A DNA stretch of 64,000 nucleotides from the NCBI GenBank assembly GCA_900316295.1, contig ONCJ01000003.1:1-64000 (forward strand), in the 5' to 3' direction. Each line of letters begins with the position of its first letter. The first letter of the stretch is position 1. Of this stretch, positions 1-7,182 are shown piece after piece. This DNA comes from an uncultured Prevotella sp. (GTDB taxonomy: Bacteria > Bacteroidota > Bacteroidia > Bacteroidales > Bacteroidaceae). Below the pieces are notes generated by a model that saw nothing but the letters and a program-made list of their open reading frames with translations, ran no database searches and had not been told where the DNA came from. The position numbers were made by a program, and so were the translations under genes.

Positions 1-86
1 ATACCGAGTTTAGTAATACCAAACTGCTTGCCAAAAGTTTGCTTAAAAGCAACCAGTTTATCCATGCAATCTTGAAGTACTAACAT
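1..86 (-). CDS. Probable nucleotidyltransferase, N-terminal fragment
   Basis: Only the first 28 codons are inside the window, read leftwards from an ATG at 84-86. The peptide starts MLVLQDCMDKL and ends KQFGITKLG. Small MNT-type nucleotidyltransferases (pol beta superfamily, often antitoxins) approach their catalytic GS motif in this way. The motif itself falls outside the window, so the family is an inference from a short stretch. A TATATTTG box at 112-119 on the same strand fits the Bacteroidetes -7 consensus and would place the transcript start close to the ATG. Confidence 0.45.
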   Translation of the reverse strand, partial: MLVLQDCMDKLVAFKQTFGKQFGITKLG

Positions 87-133
87 CGTTATAAAAAAAT
101 ATATTCGGATGCAAATATACTTATTATTTCACT

Positions 134-811
134 TTACCTCACGGGATAGTCGTAGCGTTGGAGGTTGTAGCCGTGGGTGTGGCTGGGCGCACGGTCCATC
201 TCTACTTGTATCTCTACGCTGTTCTGATTGTATTTACCCCATTCGTAGCGCAGTCCTGCCCCCACACGGTCCATGGCGTTCATGCCCAGCCGACAGCCGT
301 AGTAGGGGTAGGGGTCATAGCCGTAATAGCCCATCGGACTGAAGCCTCCGTAGCCGATGTAGGGACTGCCGTATCTGCCTACGTTGTCGCTGGTGAAGGC
401 TTTTTGTACGAAGGCGTATGCGCTCCAGTGGTTGTCTATGCGATAGTTGAGCAGGGCTCGTATGCCGGCAACGGTATAGTTGGAGCCTCGCCACAGGGTG
501 TTGTCTACGTATCCGCCTACGACGAGTGTGGTGCGTGGCGACAGCTGGGTGGTGTATGTCACGTCAATGTCTTGCGTGAATCCTGTTCCGCGTCGATGTC
601 TGCCGCCCCAACTGCTGAATACCGATGTGCCCATGTTGACCGATAAACCTGGAACATTGAATGCTGAACGTTCTTTCCCCGCTGCGCTATGAAAGCGAGC
701 AAGCTCGAGCGGAGCGTTGACCGTTGAAAGGCTGTCGGCTTGCTGTGCTGTCGCTGTGACGGCAAGGCTGATAGCTGTTATGAGGAGTATGGTACGAAAC
801 CTTAACTTCAT
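134..811 (-). CDS. Secreted hypothetical protein, possibly outer-membrane barrel
   Basis: A 225-residue protein with a clear signal peptide (residues 1-22, ending TATAQQ). The mature part has alternating polar/aromatic strands such as DIDVTYTTQLSPRTTLVVGG and a Gly/Tyr-rich segment around residues 148-173 (YIGYGGF, YYGYDPYPYYG). This suggests a small beta-barrel or surface protein, but I recognise no family. Residues about 31-53 (NAPLELARFHSAAGKERSAF) are encoded by a copy of a palindromic repeat that also occurs outside genes at 3791-3851, so this linker is probably repeat-derived. The gene lies 51 bases downstream of the epimerase gene on the same strand and is probably co-transcribed with it. 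Confidence 0.6.
   Translation of the reverse strand: MKLRFRTILLITAISLAVTATAQQADSLSTVNAPLELARFHSAAGKERSAFNVPGLSVNMGTSVFSSWGGRHRRGTGFTQDIDVTYTTQLSPRTTLVVGGYVDNTLWRGSNYTVAGIRALLNYRIDNHWSAYAFVQKAFTSDNVGRYGSPYIGYGGFSPMGYYGYDPYPYYGCRLGMNAMDRVGAGLRYEWGKYNQNSVEIQVEMDRAPSHTHGYNLQRYDYPVR
665..720 (-). repeat. Palindromic repeat, family B, inside a gene
   Basis: About 55 bases that match 3791-3845 almost base for base on the opposite strand, including GCTCGAGCTTGCTCGCTTTC and ATAGCGCAGCGG. The copy is in frame inside the hypothetical gene at 134-811 and encodes its post-signal-peptide linker. Confidence 0.8.
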
Positions 812-862
812 GATTTTCGACTAAAAACCAAAAACTAAAAACTAAAAACCAAACACCAAAAA

Positions 863-2041
863 CTACTTTTTCATGAGTATCTTCGGCTCGGTAGAGAATT
901 TGAATACTGTCTTGGAGTGATAGTTCTCGCCTGGGCGGAGTAGGGTGGAGGGGAACTGTGGCTTGTTGGGCGAGTCGGAGGGGTGCATCGTCTCCAGACA
1001 TACGGCGGAGCGCTTGCCATAGAGTATGCCGCCCTTGCCTCGCTGGTCGCCCTTGAGTCCGTTGGCTGTATATATGTGTATTGCCGGTTCGGTGGTATAT
1101 ACCGTGAGGGTTCTGCCGCTGCGCGGCTCATAGAGTATGGCTGCTGGTTTGCGCATGTTGGCAGGATGGCGTAGCAGGAAGGTGTGGTCGTAGCCGTTGG
1201 TGATGGCGAGCTGTTCGTTGTCACGGTCTATGCGTTCGCCTATCTCGCGTGGCTTCTTGAAGTTGAATGGTGTGCGCTTCACCTTGCGCCATTTGCCTGT
1301 GACGTTCTTGTTCTTGTCATATTCGGCATATCGCTTGCTGTCTATCCACAGGTGATGGGACAGGATGTCGCGGTTTGGTTCGCCCGAGATGTTGAAGAAT
1401 GAATGGTTGGTAAAGTTGATCACCGTAGGTTTGGTGGTGATAGCGTTGAAGTCAACGTCCAGTGAGTTCTGGTCGGTCAGGGTGTATGTGAGCAATACGG
1501 TCAGTTCGCCTGGGAATCCGTTCTCACCATCGGGCGACACATATCGCAGCACCAGTTTCTGCGGTCCCTGTTCCACCACGTCCCATACTCGGTTCTGGAA
1601 TCCAGGGTTGCCTCCGTGGGAGATATATCCCTTACCGTTGTCCTGTAGTGGGTATATCTTGCCGTCGATGGTGAACGCTGGTCCGCTGATACGTCCTACG
1701 TATCGTCCCATTGCGGCACCGAAGTTCTGTCCCTGTACAATATAGTCGCCGATATTGTCGTAGCCCAGCACCACGTCCTCCATACGTCCCGTCCAGTTGG
1801 GTGTCATCAGCGATACCAGTCGTGCTCCATAGTTGGTGATGCACGCCTCCATGCCGTTGTTGTTGGTCAGGGTAAAGAGTCCCGTCTGCTTGCCGTCGAT
1901 GGTGGTCACAAATCGTCCCGCATCCAGTCCTGACTGTGTGAGTTGTTGAGCTGATGCGTGGCTATATGAGCAAATATATACAACGAGTGATAGGGCTATT
2001 GCCAACCAAGTCTGAGCTATATCATGTCTAAGGTATTTCAT
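863..2041 (-). CDS. galM: Aldose 1-epimerase (mutarotase), periplasmic
   Basis: Interconverts alpha and beta anomers of aldoses, chiefly galactose. The protein is 392 residues from the chosen start and shows the family fold and motifs: NYGARLVSL near the start, the catalytic histidine in NFTNHSFFNI and the catalytic glutamate in VCLETMHPSDSPN. An N-terminal signal peptide ending SHASA-QQ indicates export, as in polysaccharide-degrading Bacteroidetes. A longer frame opens at 2065, but its ATG directly abuts the -7 box at 2063-2070. The ATG at 2039-2041 (MKYLRHD) leaves a normal short leader, so it was preferred. The GH53 galactanase about 5 kb away would supply galactose, but the genes are not linked in one operon. 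Confidence 0.88.
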   Translation of the reverse strand: MKYLRHDIAQTWLAIALSLVVYICSYSHASAQQLTQSGLDAGRFVTTIDGKQTGLFTLTNNNGMEACITNYGARLVSLMTPNWTGRMEDVVLGYDNIGDYIVQGQNFGAAMGRYVGRISGPAFTIDGKIYPLQDNGKGYISHGGNPGFQNRVWDVVEQGPQKLVLRYVSPDGENGFPGELTVLLTYTLTDQNSLDVDFNAITTKPTVINFTNHSFFNISGEPNRDILSHHLWIDSKRYAEYDKNKNVTGKWRKVKRTPFNFKKPREIGERIDRDNEQLAITNGYDHTFLLRHPANMRKPAAILYEPRSGRTLTVYTTEPAIHIYTANGLKGDQRGKGGILYGKRSAVCLETMHPSDSPNKPQFPSTLLRPGENYHSKTVFKFSTEPKILMKK

Positions 2042-2062
2042 GTCTTCAGTTTTTTCTTCATG

Positions 2063-2070
2063 CAAAGATA
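2063..2070 (-). promoter_or_regulatory. -7 box for the epimerase operon
   Basis: TATCTTTG on the minus strand matches the Bacteroidetes TAnnTTTG consensus. It sits about 21 bases upstream of the epimerase ATG. No clear -33 TTTG at the expected distance. Confidence 0.6.
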
Positions 2071-2141
2071 ATCATTTCCTACAAAGACTTGCAGAAAATT
2101 AAAGAAAATTACACTTTTACAAAAAGCATTTGCAAAGGGGT

Positions 2142-2555
2142 TCATGCTCCGCAGAGGCCCTCAAGTCTGATTTTCTTACCTTTGTAGCGTCCCTCCAGTC
2201 GGTTACCGCCATTGGTGATGTAGCCGTCAAACACCAATAGGCCTTCGTTGTCAAAAGCCTTGATGCGTCCCGTCTTCTCGTCGATGATGGCTTCGTAATC
2301 GTTACCCTCGATGGTGAGCCTGTTTGGGTCGCCGCCTATGCCGACGTCAACGCTCACCATACCCATCTTTTCATTCCCAAACGCATACATTCCGCCGAGA
2401 TGGATCCAGGCCTGTTTCTCAAGCGACTTGCGTTCTTTTTCGGTCAGTCCAGATGACTTTTGTTTTGACATAACAGTCGCATTGCCTTGTCCCCATGCCG
2501 CCATGCTGCATAGCAGCGTGAGGCAGCATACCAATGTTAAGAATCTTGCTTTCAT
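2142..2555 (-). CDS. Secreted hypothetical protein
   Basis: A 137-residue protein starting MKARFLTLVCCLTLLCSMAA with a signal peptide cleaved near AWG-QG. The mature part has a charged segment (SGLTEKERKSLEKQAW) followed by a Gly-rich beta region (GGMYAFGNEKMGMVSVDV) and ends in KKIRLEGLCGA. I recognise no family. The longer frame to 2606 was rejected because the signal peptide begins at the internal Met and the promoter (2604-2635) overlaps the extension. Confidence 0.6.
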   Translation of the reverse strand: MKARFLTLVCCLTLLCSMAAWGQGNATVMSKQKSSGLTEKERKSLEKQAWIHLGGMYAFGNEKMGMVSVDVGIGGDPNRLTIEGNDYEAIIDEKTGRIKAFDNEGLLVFDGYITNGGNRLEGRYKGKKIRLEGLCGA

Positions 2556-2603
2556 ACTCTTGAGATTGTTCGTTTGTAATAATAAATAATGTGTTTGATG
2601 TTG

Positions 2604-2635
2604 CAAATGTACTGATTTTATTGTTTATATGCAAA
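2604..2635 (-). promoter_or_regulatory. Promoter for the hypothetical gene at 2142-2555
   Basis: On the minus strand TTTG (2635-2632), 20 bases, then TACATTTG (2611-2604): both halves of the Bacteroidetes promoter with correct spacing. Confidence 0.75.
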
Positions 2636-2679
2636 TCCAAAGTTTTTTCTTACGATGTGGCAAAAAAACTATCAAAATG

Positions 2680-2711
2680 TTTGGTGGTAATGAAAGAAAG
2701 TTTTACATTTG
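2680..2711 (+). promoter_or_regulatory. Promoter of the aromatic amino acid operon
   Basis: TTTG (2680-2683), 20 bases, then TACATTTG (2704-2711), a full match to the Bacteroidetes consensus. It drives the leader peptide at 2738 and, when the attenuator is read through, pheA and the genes behind it. Confidence 0.8.
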
Positions 2712-2737
2712 CACCCGAAAACAAGAAAAAAGTAACA

Positions 2738-2815
2738 ATGAGAAACTACAATGTCTATTTTTACGGCTTTTATTTTTACTTTGCAGACAACTGTGAAGCG
2801 CAAGGCCGTATGTAG
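2738..2815 (+). CDS. Phe/Tyr-rich leader peptide
   Basis: A 25-codon reading frame from ATG to TAG. After MRN, residues 4-15 read YNVYFYGFYFYF, in which nine of twelve are Tyr or Phe. It lies 27 bases after the promoter and 130 bases before pheA, the first enzyme committed to phenylalanine. Its 3' part (2791-2800) is the antiterminator arm that can pair with the terminator at 2855-2864. This is the classic architecture of a ribosome-stalling attenuator responding to charged Phe/Tyr tRNA. The function is inferred; sequence, position and pairing are directly visible. Confidence 0.82.
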   Translation: MRNYNVYFYGFYFYFADNCEAQGRM

Positions 2816-2891
2816 AATTGAAGGATTGAAAAATTGAAGAATCGAAATATGACCCGCTTCACAGTAACAAAGTGAAAGCGGGTTATTTTTT
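2791..2891 (+). terminator. Transcription attenuator upstream of pheA
   Basis: Terminator: ACCCGCTTCAC (2852-2862) pairs with GTGAAAGCGGGT (2872-2883) with one bulged base, followed by a T-run (2886-2891). Antiterminator: CTGTGAAGCG (2791-2800), inside the leader-peptide frame, is perfectly complementary to CGCTTCACAG (2855-2864) and would disrupt the terminator. A ribosome stalled on the Tyr/Phe codons (2747-2782) would leave 2791-2800 free to pair. Confidence 0.82.
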
Positions 2892-2944
2892 AGAGGTGAG
2901 GGGGGATGTTGATAATTGATAATTACGCATTAGGAATATAAGAT

Positions 2945-3778
2945 ATGAAGAGAATAGCAATACAAGGACAGTTAGGGTCGTTTCATGACATAGCGTCGCA
3001 TCAGTATTTCGAGGGCGAGCAGATACAGTTGGTTTGTTGCGACACGTTCGAACAGGTGTTCGAGAATGTGCGTCGCGACCCCACGATGATAGCGATGTTG
3101 GCAATAGAGAATACGATAGCCGGTTCGCTGCTGCACAACTACGAACTGCTGCGCCAGTCGGGTACGACGGTAGTAGGCGAGCATAAACTACACATCGAGC
3201 ATTGTATCTGCTGTCTGCCTGAGGACGACTGGACGACCATACGTGAGGTTCACTCCCATCCGGTGGCGCTGCAACAATGCAGGAACTTCCTTGCCAACCA
3301 TCCCGACATGAAGAATGTGGAGTGTGACGACACAGCGGGTGCGGCACAGTATATCGCCAATCACCAGTGTCGCGGATGGGCTGCCATCTGTCATGCGTCA
3401 GCGGCAGAACTCTACGGACTGAAAGTCCTGGAGAACAGTATTGAGGACAACAAGCACAACTTCACCCGATTTCTCGTGGCTACAGCGCCCCAGAAGGCAG
3501 ACTTCCTGCGACCGTTGGAGAAGACCAACAAGTCGAGCCTCGTATTCTCGTTGCCACATGAGGAAGGTAGCCTGAGCAAGGTCTTGACGATATTGTCATT
3601 CTATAACATCAACATGACCAAGATACAGTCGCTGCCCATCATCGGTCATGAGTGGGAGTATATGTTCTATGTCGATGTGACGTACAACAACCTGACACGC
3701 TACCGCCAGTCGATAGACGCCATAACACCACTGACCAAGGAACTGACCATACTGGGAGAATATGAGGAGTGTGCATAG
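2945..3778 (+). CDS. pheA: Prephenate dehydratase
   Basis: Converts prephenate to phenylpyruvate in phenylalanine synthesis. The 277-residue protein starts MKRIAIQGQLGSFHDIA and carries the dehydratase domain (residues 1-180) with the NFTRFLV form of the catalytic TRF motif, then an ACT domain from about residue 195 (EEGSLSKVLTILSFYNINMTKIQSLP). The usual ESRP motif for Phe binding appears as QSLP. It is monofunctional; chorismate mutase is instead fused to DAHP synthase two genes downstream. It heads an operon controlled by the leader-peptide attenuator at 2738-2891. Confidence 0.93.
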   Translation: MKRIAIQGQLGSFHDIASHQYFEGEQIQLVCCDTFEQVFENVRRDPTMIAMLAIENTIAGSLLHNYELLRQSGTTVVGEHKLHIEHCICCLPEDDWTTIREVHSHPVALQQCRNFLANHPDMKNVECDDTAGAAQYIANHQCRGWAAICHASAAELYGLKVLENSIEDNKHNFTRFLVATAPQKADFLRPLEKTNKSSLVFSLPHEEGSLSKVLTILSFYNINMTKIQSLPIIGHEWEYMFYVDVTYNNLTRYRQSIDAITPLTKELTILGEYEECA

Positions 3779-3790
3779 TTCATAGTTAAA

Positions 3791-3851
3791 TCAACGTTCC
3801 GCTCGAGCTTGCTCGCTTTCATAGCGCAGCGGAGAAAAAATGTTCAATGTC
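3791..3851 (+). repeat. Palindromic repeat, family B, between pheA and aminotransferase
   Basis: Contains GCTCGAGCTTGCTCGCTTTC and ATAGCGCAGCGG, nearly identical to 665-720 in opposite orientation; a diverged relative lies at 40072-40100. Its right end (GTTCAATGTC) runs into the aminotransferase reading frame and creates an upstream in-frame ATG at 3840. Confidence 0.8.
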
Positions 3852-3854
3852 AAA

Positions 3855-5060
3855 ATGATACAGCCAGCAGATAGATTACAGAAGGTACAGGAGTACTACT
3901 TCTCGAGAAAACTTAAAGAGGTGGCTCAGCTTAATGCTGAGGGTAAGGACATTATCAGTCTTGCAATAGGTAGCCCCGACATGCCGCCATCTATGCAGAC
4001 CATCAACAAGTTGTGCGAGGTGGCTCAGCAACCTACGGCTCATGGATACCAGCCTACGATGGGAACACCAGAGCTGAGGGAGGCGATGGCTGGGTTCTAT
4101 AAGCGATGGTACGGCGTAGACCTTGACCCAAAGTGCGAGGTGTTGCCGCTCATCGGCTCAAAAGAGGGCATACTCCATGTGACGCTTGCCTTCGTCAATC
4201 CAGGCGAACAGGTGCTCGTGCCCAATCCTGGCTATCCCACATATACGTCACTCTCGAAGATACTCGGAGCAGAAGTCGTCAACTATGACCTGAAGGAGCA
4301 GGACGGATGGCAGCCCGACTTCGACCAGTTGGAAGAGATAGTCAGCAGTCCGTCGGCAAATTGTAAGCTGATGTGGACCAACTATCCCAACATGCCAACA
4401 GGAGGAGTGGCGCGCATGGAGACATACGAGCGACTCGTGGCATTTGCCCAGAAACACGGTATCGTCGTGGTCAACGACAATCCCTACTCGTTTATCCTCA
4501 ACGACAATCCCATCTCGCTGATGCAGGTGGCAGGTGCTAAAGACTGCTGTATAGAGTTCAACTCTATGTCGAAGAGCCATAATATGCCAGGATGGCGAGT
4601 CGGAATGTGTATTTCCAATCCTACGTTCATATCATGGATATTGAAGATAAAAAGTAATATCGACAGCGGAACTTTCCGAGGCATACAGCTCGCAGCAGCC
4701 GAGGCGCTGACTAATAACAGCGAGGAGTGGCATCGCGAAGCCAATATCAACACCTATCGCAGGCGCCGTGTGTGGGCAGAAAAGATTATGACAACCCTCG
4801 GCTGCACCTTCGACCCCTCGCAGGCAGGCATGTTCCTCTGGGGACGCATACCAGACAGCTATGCCGATGTGGAAGACTTGACCGAGAAGATTCTCCATGA
4901 GGCACGCGTCTTCATCACCCCTGGCTTCATCTTCGGAAGTAACGGCAAACGATATATCCGTATATCGCTGTGTGCTAAGGAAGAGAAGATAGAGGAAGCA
5001 CTGAAGAGAATTGAAAGCCTACCCCAACCCCTCCCAAAGGGAAGGGAGAATGAAAGATAG
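3855..5060 (+). CDS. PLP-dependent aminotransferase, probably aromatic
   Basis: A class I/II aminotransferase of 401 residues. Visible motifs: SPDMPPS near the start, NPGYPTY, the NYPNMPTGG substrate loop, and the PLP lysine in SMSKSHNMPGWRVG. Its place between prephenate dehydratase and DAHP synthase suggests it makes Phe and Tyr from their oxo-acids, though the sequence also resembles LL-diaminopimelate aminotransferases; a separate dapL is at 61829-63061. I chose ATG 3855 (MIQPADRL), because the earlier ATG at 3840 adds only MFNVK, read from the end of repeat family B. The last 14 residues (SLPQPLPKGRENER) are read from a family A repeat, so both ends of the gene border repeats. Confidence 0.82.
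   Translation: MIQPADRLQKVQEYYFSRKLKEVAQLNAEGKDIISLAIGSPDMPPSMQTINKLCEVAQQPTAHGYQPTMGTPELREAMAGFYKRWYGVDLDPKCEVLPLIGSKEGILHVTLAFVNPGEQVLVPNPGYPTYTSLSKILGAEVVNYDLKEQDGWQPDFDQLEEIVSSPSANCKLMWTNYPNMPTGGVARMETYERLVAFAQKHGIVVVNDNPYSFILNDNPISLMQVAGAKDCCIEFNSMSKSHNMPGWRVGMCISNPTFISWILKIKSNIDSGTFRGIQLAAAEALTNNSEEWHREANINTYRRRRVWAEKIMTTLGCTFDPSQAGMFLWGRIPDSYADVEDLTEKILHEARVFITPGFIFGSNGKRYIRISLCAKEEKIEEALKRIESLPQPLPKGRENER
5019..5048 (+). repeat. Family A CCCTCCC/GGGAGGG repeat at the aminotransferase 3' end
   Basis: CCCCTCCCAAAGGGAAGGG, an imperfect palindrome preceded by a C-rich arm. It encodes the last residues of the aminotransferase (LPQPLPKGR). Confidence 0.75.
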
Positions 5061-5136
5061 GTAATCATGATGGACAGTACACATCAAATACGATTCAGAA
5101 AACAATAAAAATAATTATAATATAGTAAAACTAACA

Positions 5137-5172
5137 GCCCAAACTCCCCTCCTTTTGGGAGGAAATGAGGGT
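5137..5172 (+). repeat. Family A repeat, intergenic
   Basis: ACTCCCCTCCTTTTGGGAGG with flanking C/G-rich arms, in the gap before the DAHP synthase gene. Confidence 0.65.
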
Positions 5173-5186
5173 ATGCTCTTAAGATT

Positions 5187-6251
5187 ATGGAATTAGACTT
5201 ACAACCACTAAACCTACCGAGTGACAACGAACGACCCTTCGTCATAGCAGGACCATGCTCCGCTGAGACCGAAGAGCAAGTGATGACAACTGCCATGCAA
5301 CTGGCTGCCAAGGGATGCCATAACTTCCGCGCAGGAGTGTGGAAACCACGTACCAAGCCAGGCGGATTCGAGGGACATGGAGAGAAAGCTCTGCCGTGGA
5401 TGCGACGTGTGAAGAACGAGACGGGTATGCTCGTGGGTACTGAGGTGGCAACACCCGAGCACGTAGAGCTTGCCCTGAAATACGAGATCGACATCCTCTG
5501 GATAGGTGCTCGTACCACTGCCAACCCCTTCGCTATGCAGGCTCTTGCCGATGCGCTGAAAGGAACAGACGTGCCGGTATTTGTGAAAAATCCGGTCAAC
5601 CCCGACCTGGAACTGTGGATAGGTGCTATGGAACGACTCAATCAGGCTGGCGTGAAGCGTATGGCAGCTATCCATCGTGGCTTCTCCAGCTTTGACAAGA
5701 AGATATACCGCAACCTCCCTATGTGGCAGATACCTATCGAGCTGCATCGTAGGATACCAAACCTGCCTATCATCTGCGACCCCAGCCATATCGGTGGACG
5801 TCGTGAACTGATTGCTCCTTTGTGCCAACAGGCTATGGATCTCGGATTCAAGGGACTCATCGTAGAGAGCCATTGCAATCCTGACGAGGCGTGGAGCGAT
5901 GCTAAGCAGCAGGTTACTCCCGAGGTGCTCGACTACATATTGTCGCTACTCGTGATACGCGATGGTAGTGCACAGACTGAGAGCCTCAATCGTCTGCGTA
6001 AGCAGATAGACGAGTGTGACAACGAACTGATGAACCTCCTTGCCAAGCGTATGCGTATCTGTCGTGAGATAGGCGAATACAAGAAGCAGAACAACATGAC
6101 AGTATTGCAGACCAACCGTTATAACGAGATATTACAGAAACGCGGCGCACAGGGCAGCCTCTGCGGTATCTCGCCCGAGAGTGTGGCTGCAATCTTTGAG
6201 ACAATACATGAGGAGAGCGTGCGTCAGCAGCTGGAAATCATAAATAAGTAA
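5187..6251 (+). CDS. DAHP synthase / chorismate mutase fusion
   Basis: The N-terminal part (residues about 1-260) is a type I beta DAHP synthase, joining phosphoenolpyruvate and erythrose 4-phosphate: FVIAGPCSAE, FRAGVWKPRTKPGGFEG, VKNPVNPDLELWIGA and ICDPSHIGGRRE. The C-terminal part (about 265-354) is an AroQ chorismate mutase: LNRLRKQIDECDNELMNLLA, RICREIGEYKKQ and ETIHEESVRQQ. The order synthase-then-mutase is known from Prevotella and Porphyromonas, where the mutase domain carries feedback by prephenate onto the synthase; that is family knowledge. The first and the branch-point steps of the pathway thus share one polypeptide within the attenuated operon. Confidence 0.92.
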   Translation: MELDLQPLNLPSDNERPFVIAGPCSAETEEQVMTTAMQLAAKGCHNFRAGVWKPRTKPGGFEGHGEKALPWMRRVKNETGMLVGTEVATPEHVELALKYEIDILWIGARTTANPFAMQALADALKGTDVPVFVKNPVNPDLELWIGAMERLNQAGVKRMAAIHRGFSSFDKKIYRNLPMWQIPIELHRRIPNLPIICDPSHIGGRRELIAPLCQQAMDLGFKGLIVESHCNPDEAWSDAKQQVTPEVLDYILSLLVIRDGSAQTESLNRLRKQIDECDNELMNLLAKRMRICREIGEYKKQNNMTVLQTNRYNEILQKRGAQGSLCGISPESVAAIFETIHEESVRQQLEIINK

Positions 6252-6252
6252 A

Positions 6253-6283
6253 GCCCATCCCACCCCTCCCAAAGGGAGGGAGG
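6253..6283 (+). repeat. Family A repeat, intergenic
   Basis: CACCCCTCCCAAAGGGAGGG between the DAHP synthase fusion and tyrA, followed by GTTCAATGTC as in family B copies. Confidence 0.75.
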
Positions 6284-6306
6284 TTCAATGTCAGGAAAGG
6301 AAAATT

Positions 6307-7161
6307 ATGAGAACAAATATAAATAGAAGCAACCAGTCACCCCTCCCCTCGGGAGGGGCTGGGGGTAGGCTCAAGATTCTTATTTTAGGCGCAGGTAAGA
6401 TGGGAAGTTTCTTCATTGACCTGCTGAGCTTCGACCATGAGGTGGCAGTCTTTGAGAAAGACCCACGCAGGCTGCGTTTCACTTACAACTGTCAGCGATT
6501 TCAGACGCTTGAGGAAATCCAGGAGTTTCAACCCGAACTGGTCATCAATGCCGTGACGGTGAAGTATACGATTCCTGCCTTTGAGGAGGTGTTGCCATAT
6601 CTGCCAAAAGGATGTATCATCAGCGATATCGCTTCGGTGAAGACAGGGCTCAAAGAGTGGTACGACCAGTGTGGTCATCCCTTTGTCAGCACGCACCCGA
6701 TGTTCGGTCCTACCTTTGCCAACCTGAACCAGTTGAGTGAGGAGAATGCTATCATTATTACCGAGGGTGACTATATGGGACGCATATTCTTCAAGGATAT
6801 GTATAACAAGCTGGGACTCAATATATATGAGTACACATTTGAGGAACATGACAAGACGGTAGCCTACTCGCTGTCCATCCCATTCGTCTCCACTTTTGTC
6901 TTTGCTGCGGTGATGAAACATCAGGATGCGCCTGGTACTACATTCAAGCGCCACATGCGTATAGCTAAGGGCGTGCTGAATGAGGACGACTACCTGCTTC
7001 AGGAGATTCTCTTCAATCCATACACCCACGACCAAGTAGCGCAGATACGTACCGAACTGAAGGAACTGCTCGAGATAATCGACAACAAGGATGCTGCAGG
7101 AATGCAGACATACCTGAAGAAGATACGTGACAACGTAAGGAGGGATATCGAGGTGAAATAG
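6307..7161 (+). CDS. tyrA: Prephenate dehydrogenase
   Basis: Oxidises and decarboxylates prephenate to 4-hydroxyphenylpyruvate for tyrosine. It has an NAD(P)-binding Rossmann motif KILILGAGKMGSFF from residue 22, SDIASVKTGLKEW, and the STHPMFGPTFANL signature of the family; 284 residues. The conserved fold begins only at residue 22. Residues 8-21 (SNQSPLPSGGAGGR) are encoded by a family A repeat lying between the ATG and the core, and no alternative start exists downstream of the repeat. Last gene of the aromatic operon; it converges on the GH53 gene with a 21-base gap. Confidence 0.92.
   Translation: MRTNINRSNQSPLPSGGAGGRLKILILGAGKMGSFFIDLLSFDHEVAVFEKDPRRLRFTYNCQRFQTLEEIQEFQPELVINAVTVKYTIPAFEEVLPYLPKGCIISDIASVKTGLKEWYDQCGHPFVSTHPMFGPTFANLNQLSEENAIIITEGDYMGRIFFKDMYNKLGLNIYEYTFEEHDKTVAYSLSIPFVSTFVFAAVMKHQDAPGTTFKRHMRIAKGVLNEDDYLLQEILFNPYTHDQVAQIRTELKELLEIIDNKDAAGMQTYLKKIRDNVRRDIEVK
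6337..6372 (+). repeat. Family A repeat inside tyrA
   Basis: CACCCCTCCCCTCGGGAGGG continuing GCTGGGGGTAGG, in frame between the tyrA start codon and its nucleotide-binding motif. Confidence 0.8.
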
Positions 7162-7182
7162 TCTTCGTGGCTGCTATGACGG

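Noticed and set aside
3855..5060. Call as a second DapL
   Set aside because: Sequence resembles LL-diaminopimelate aminotransferases in places, but the gene sits inside the Phe/Tyr operon and a clear dapL lies beside dapF.
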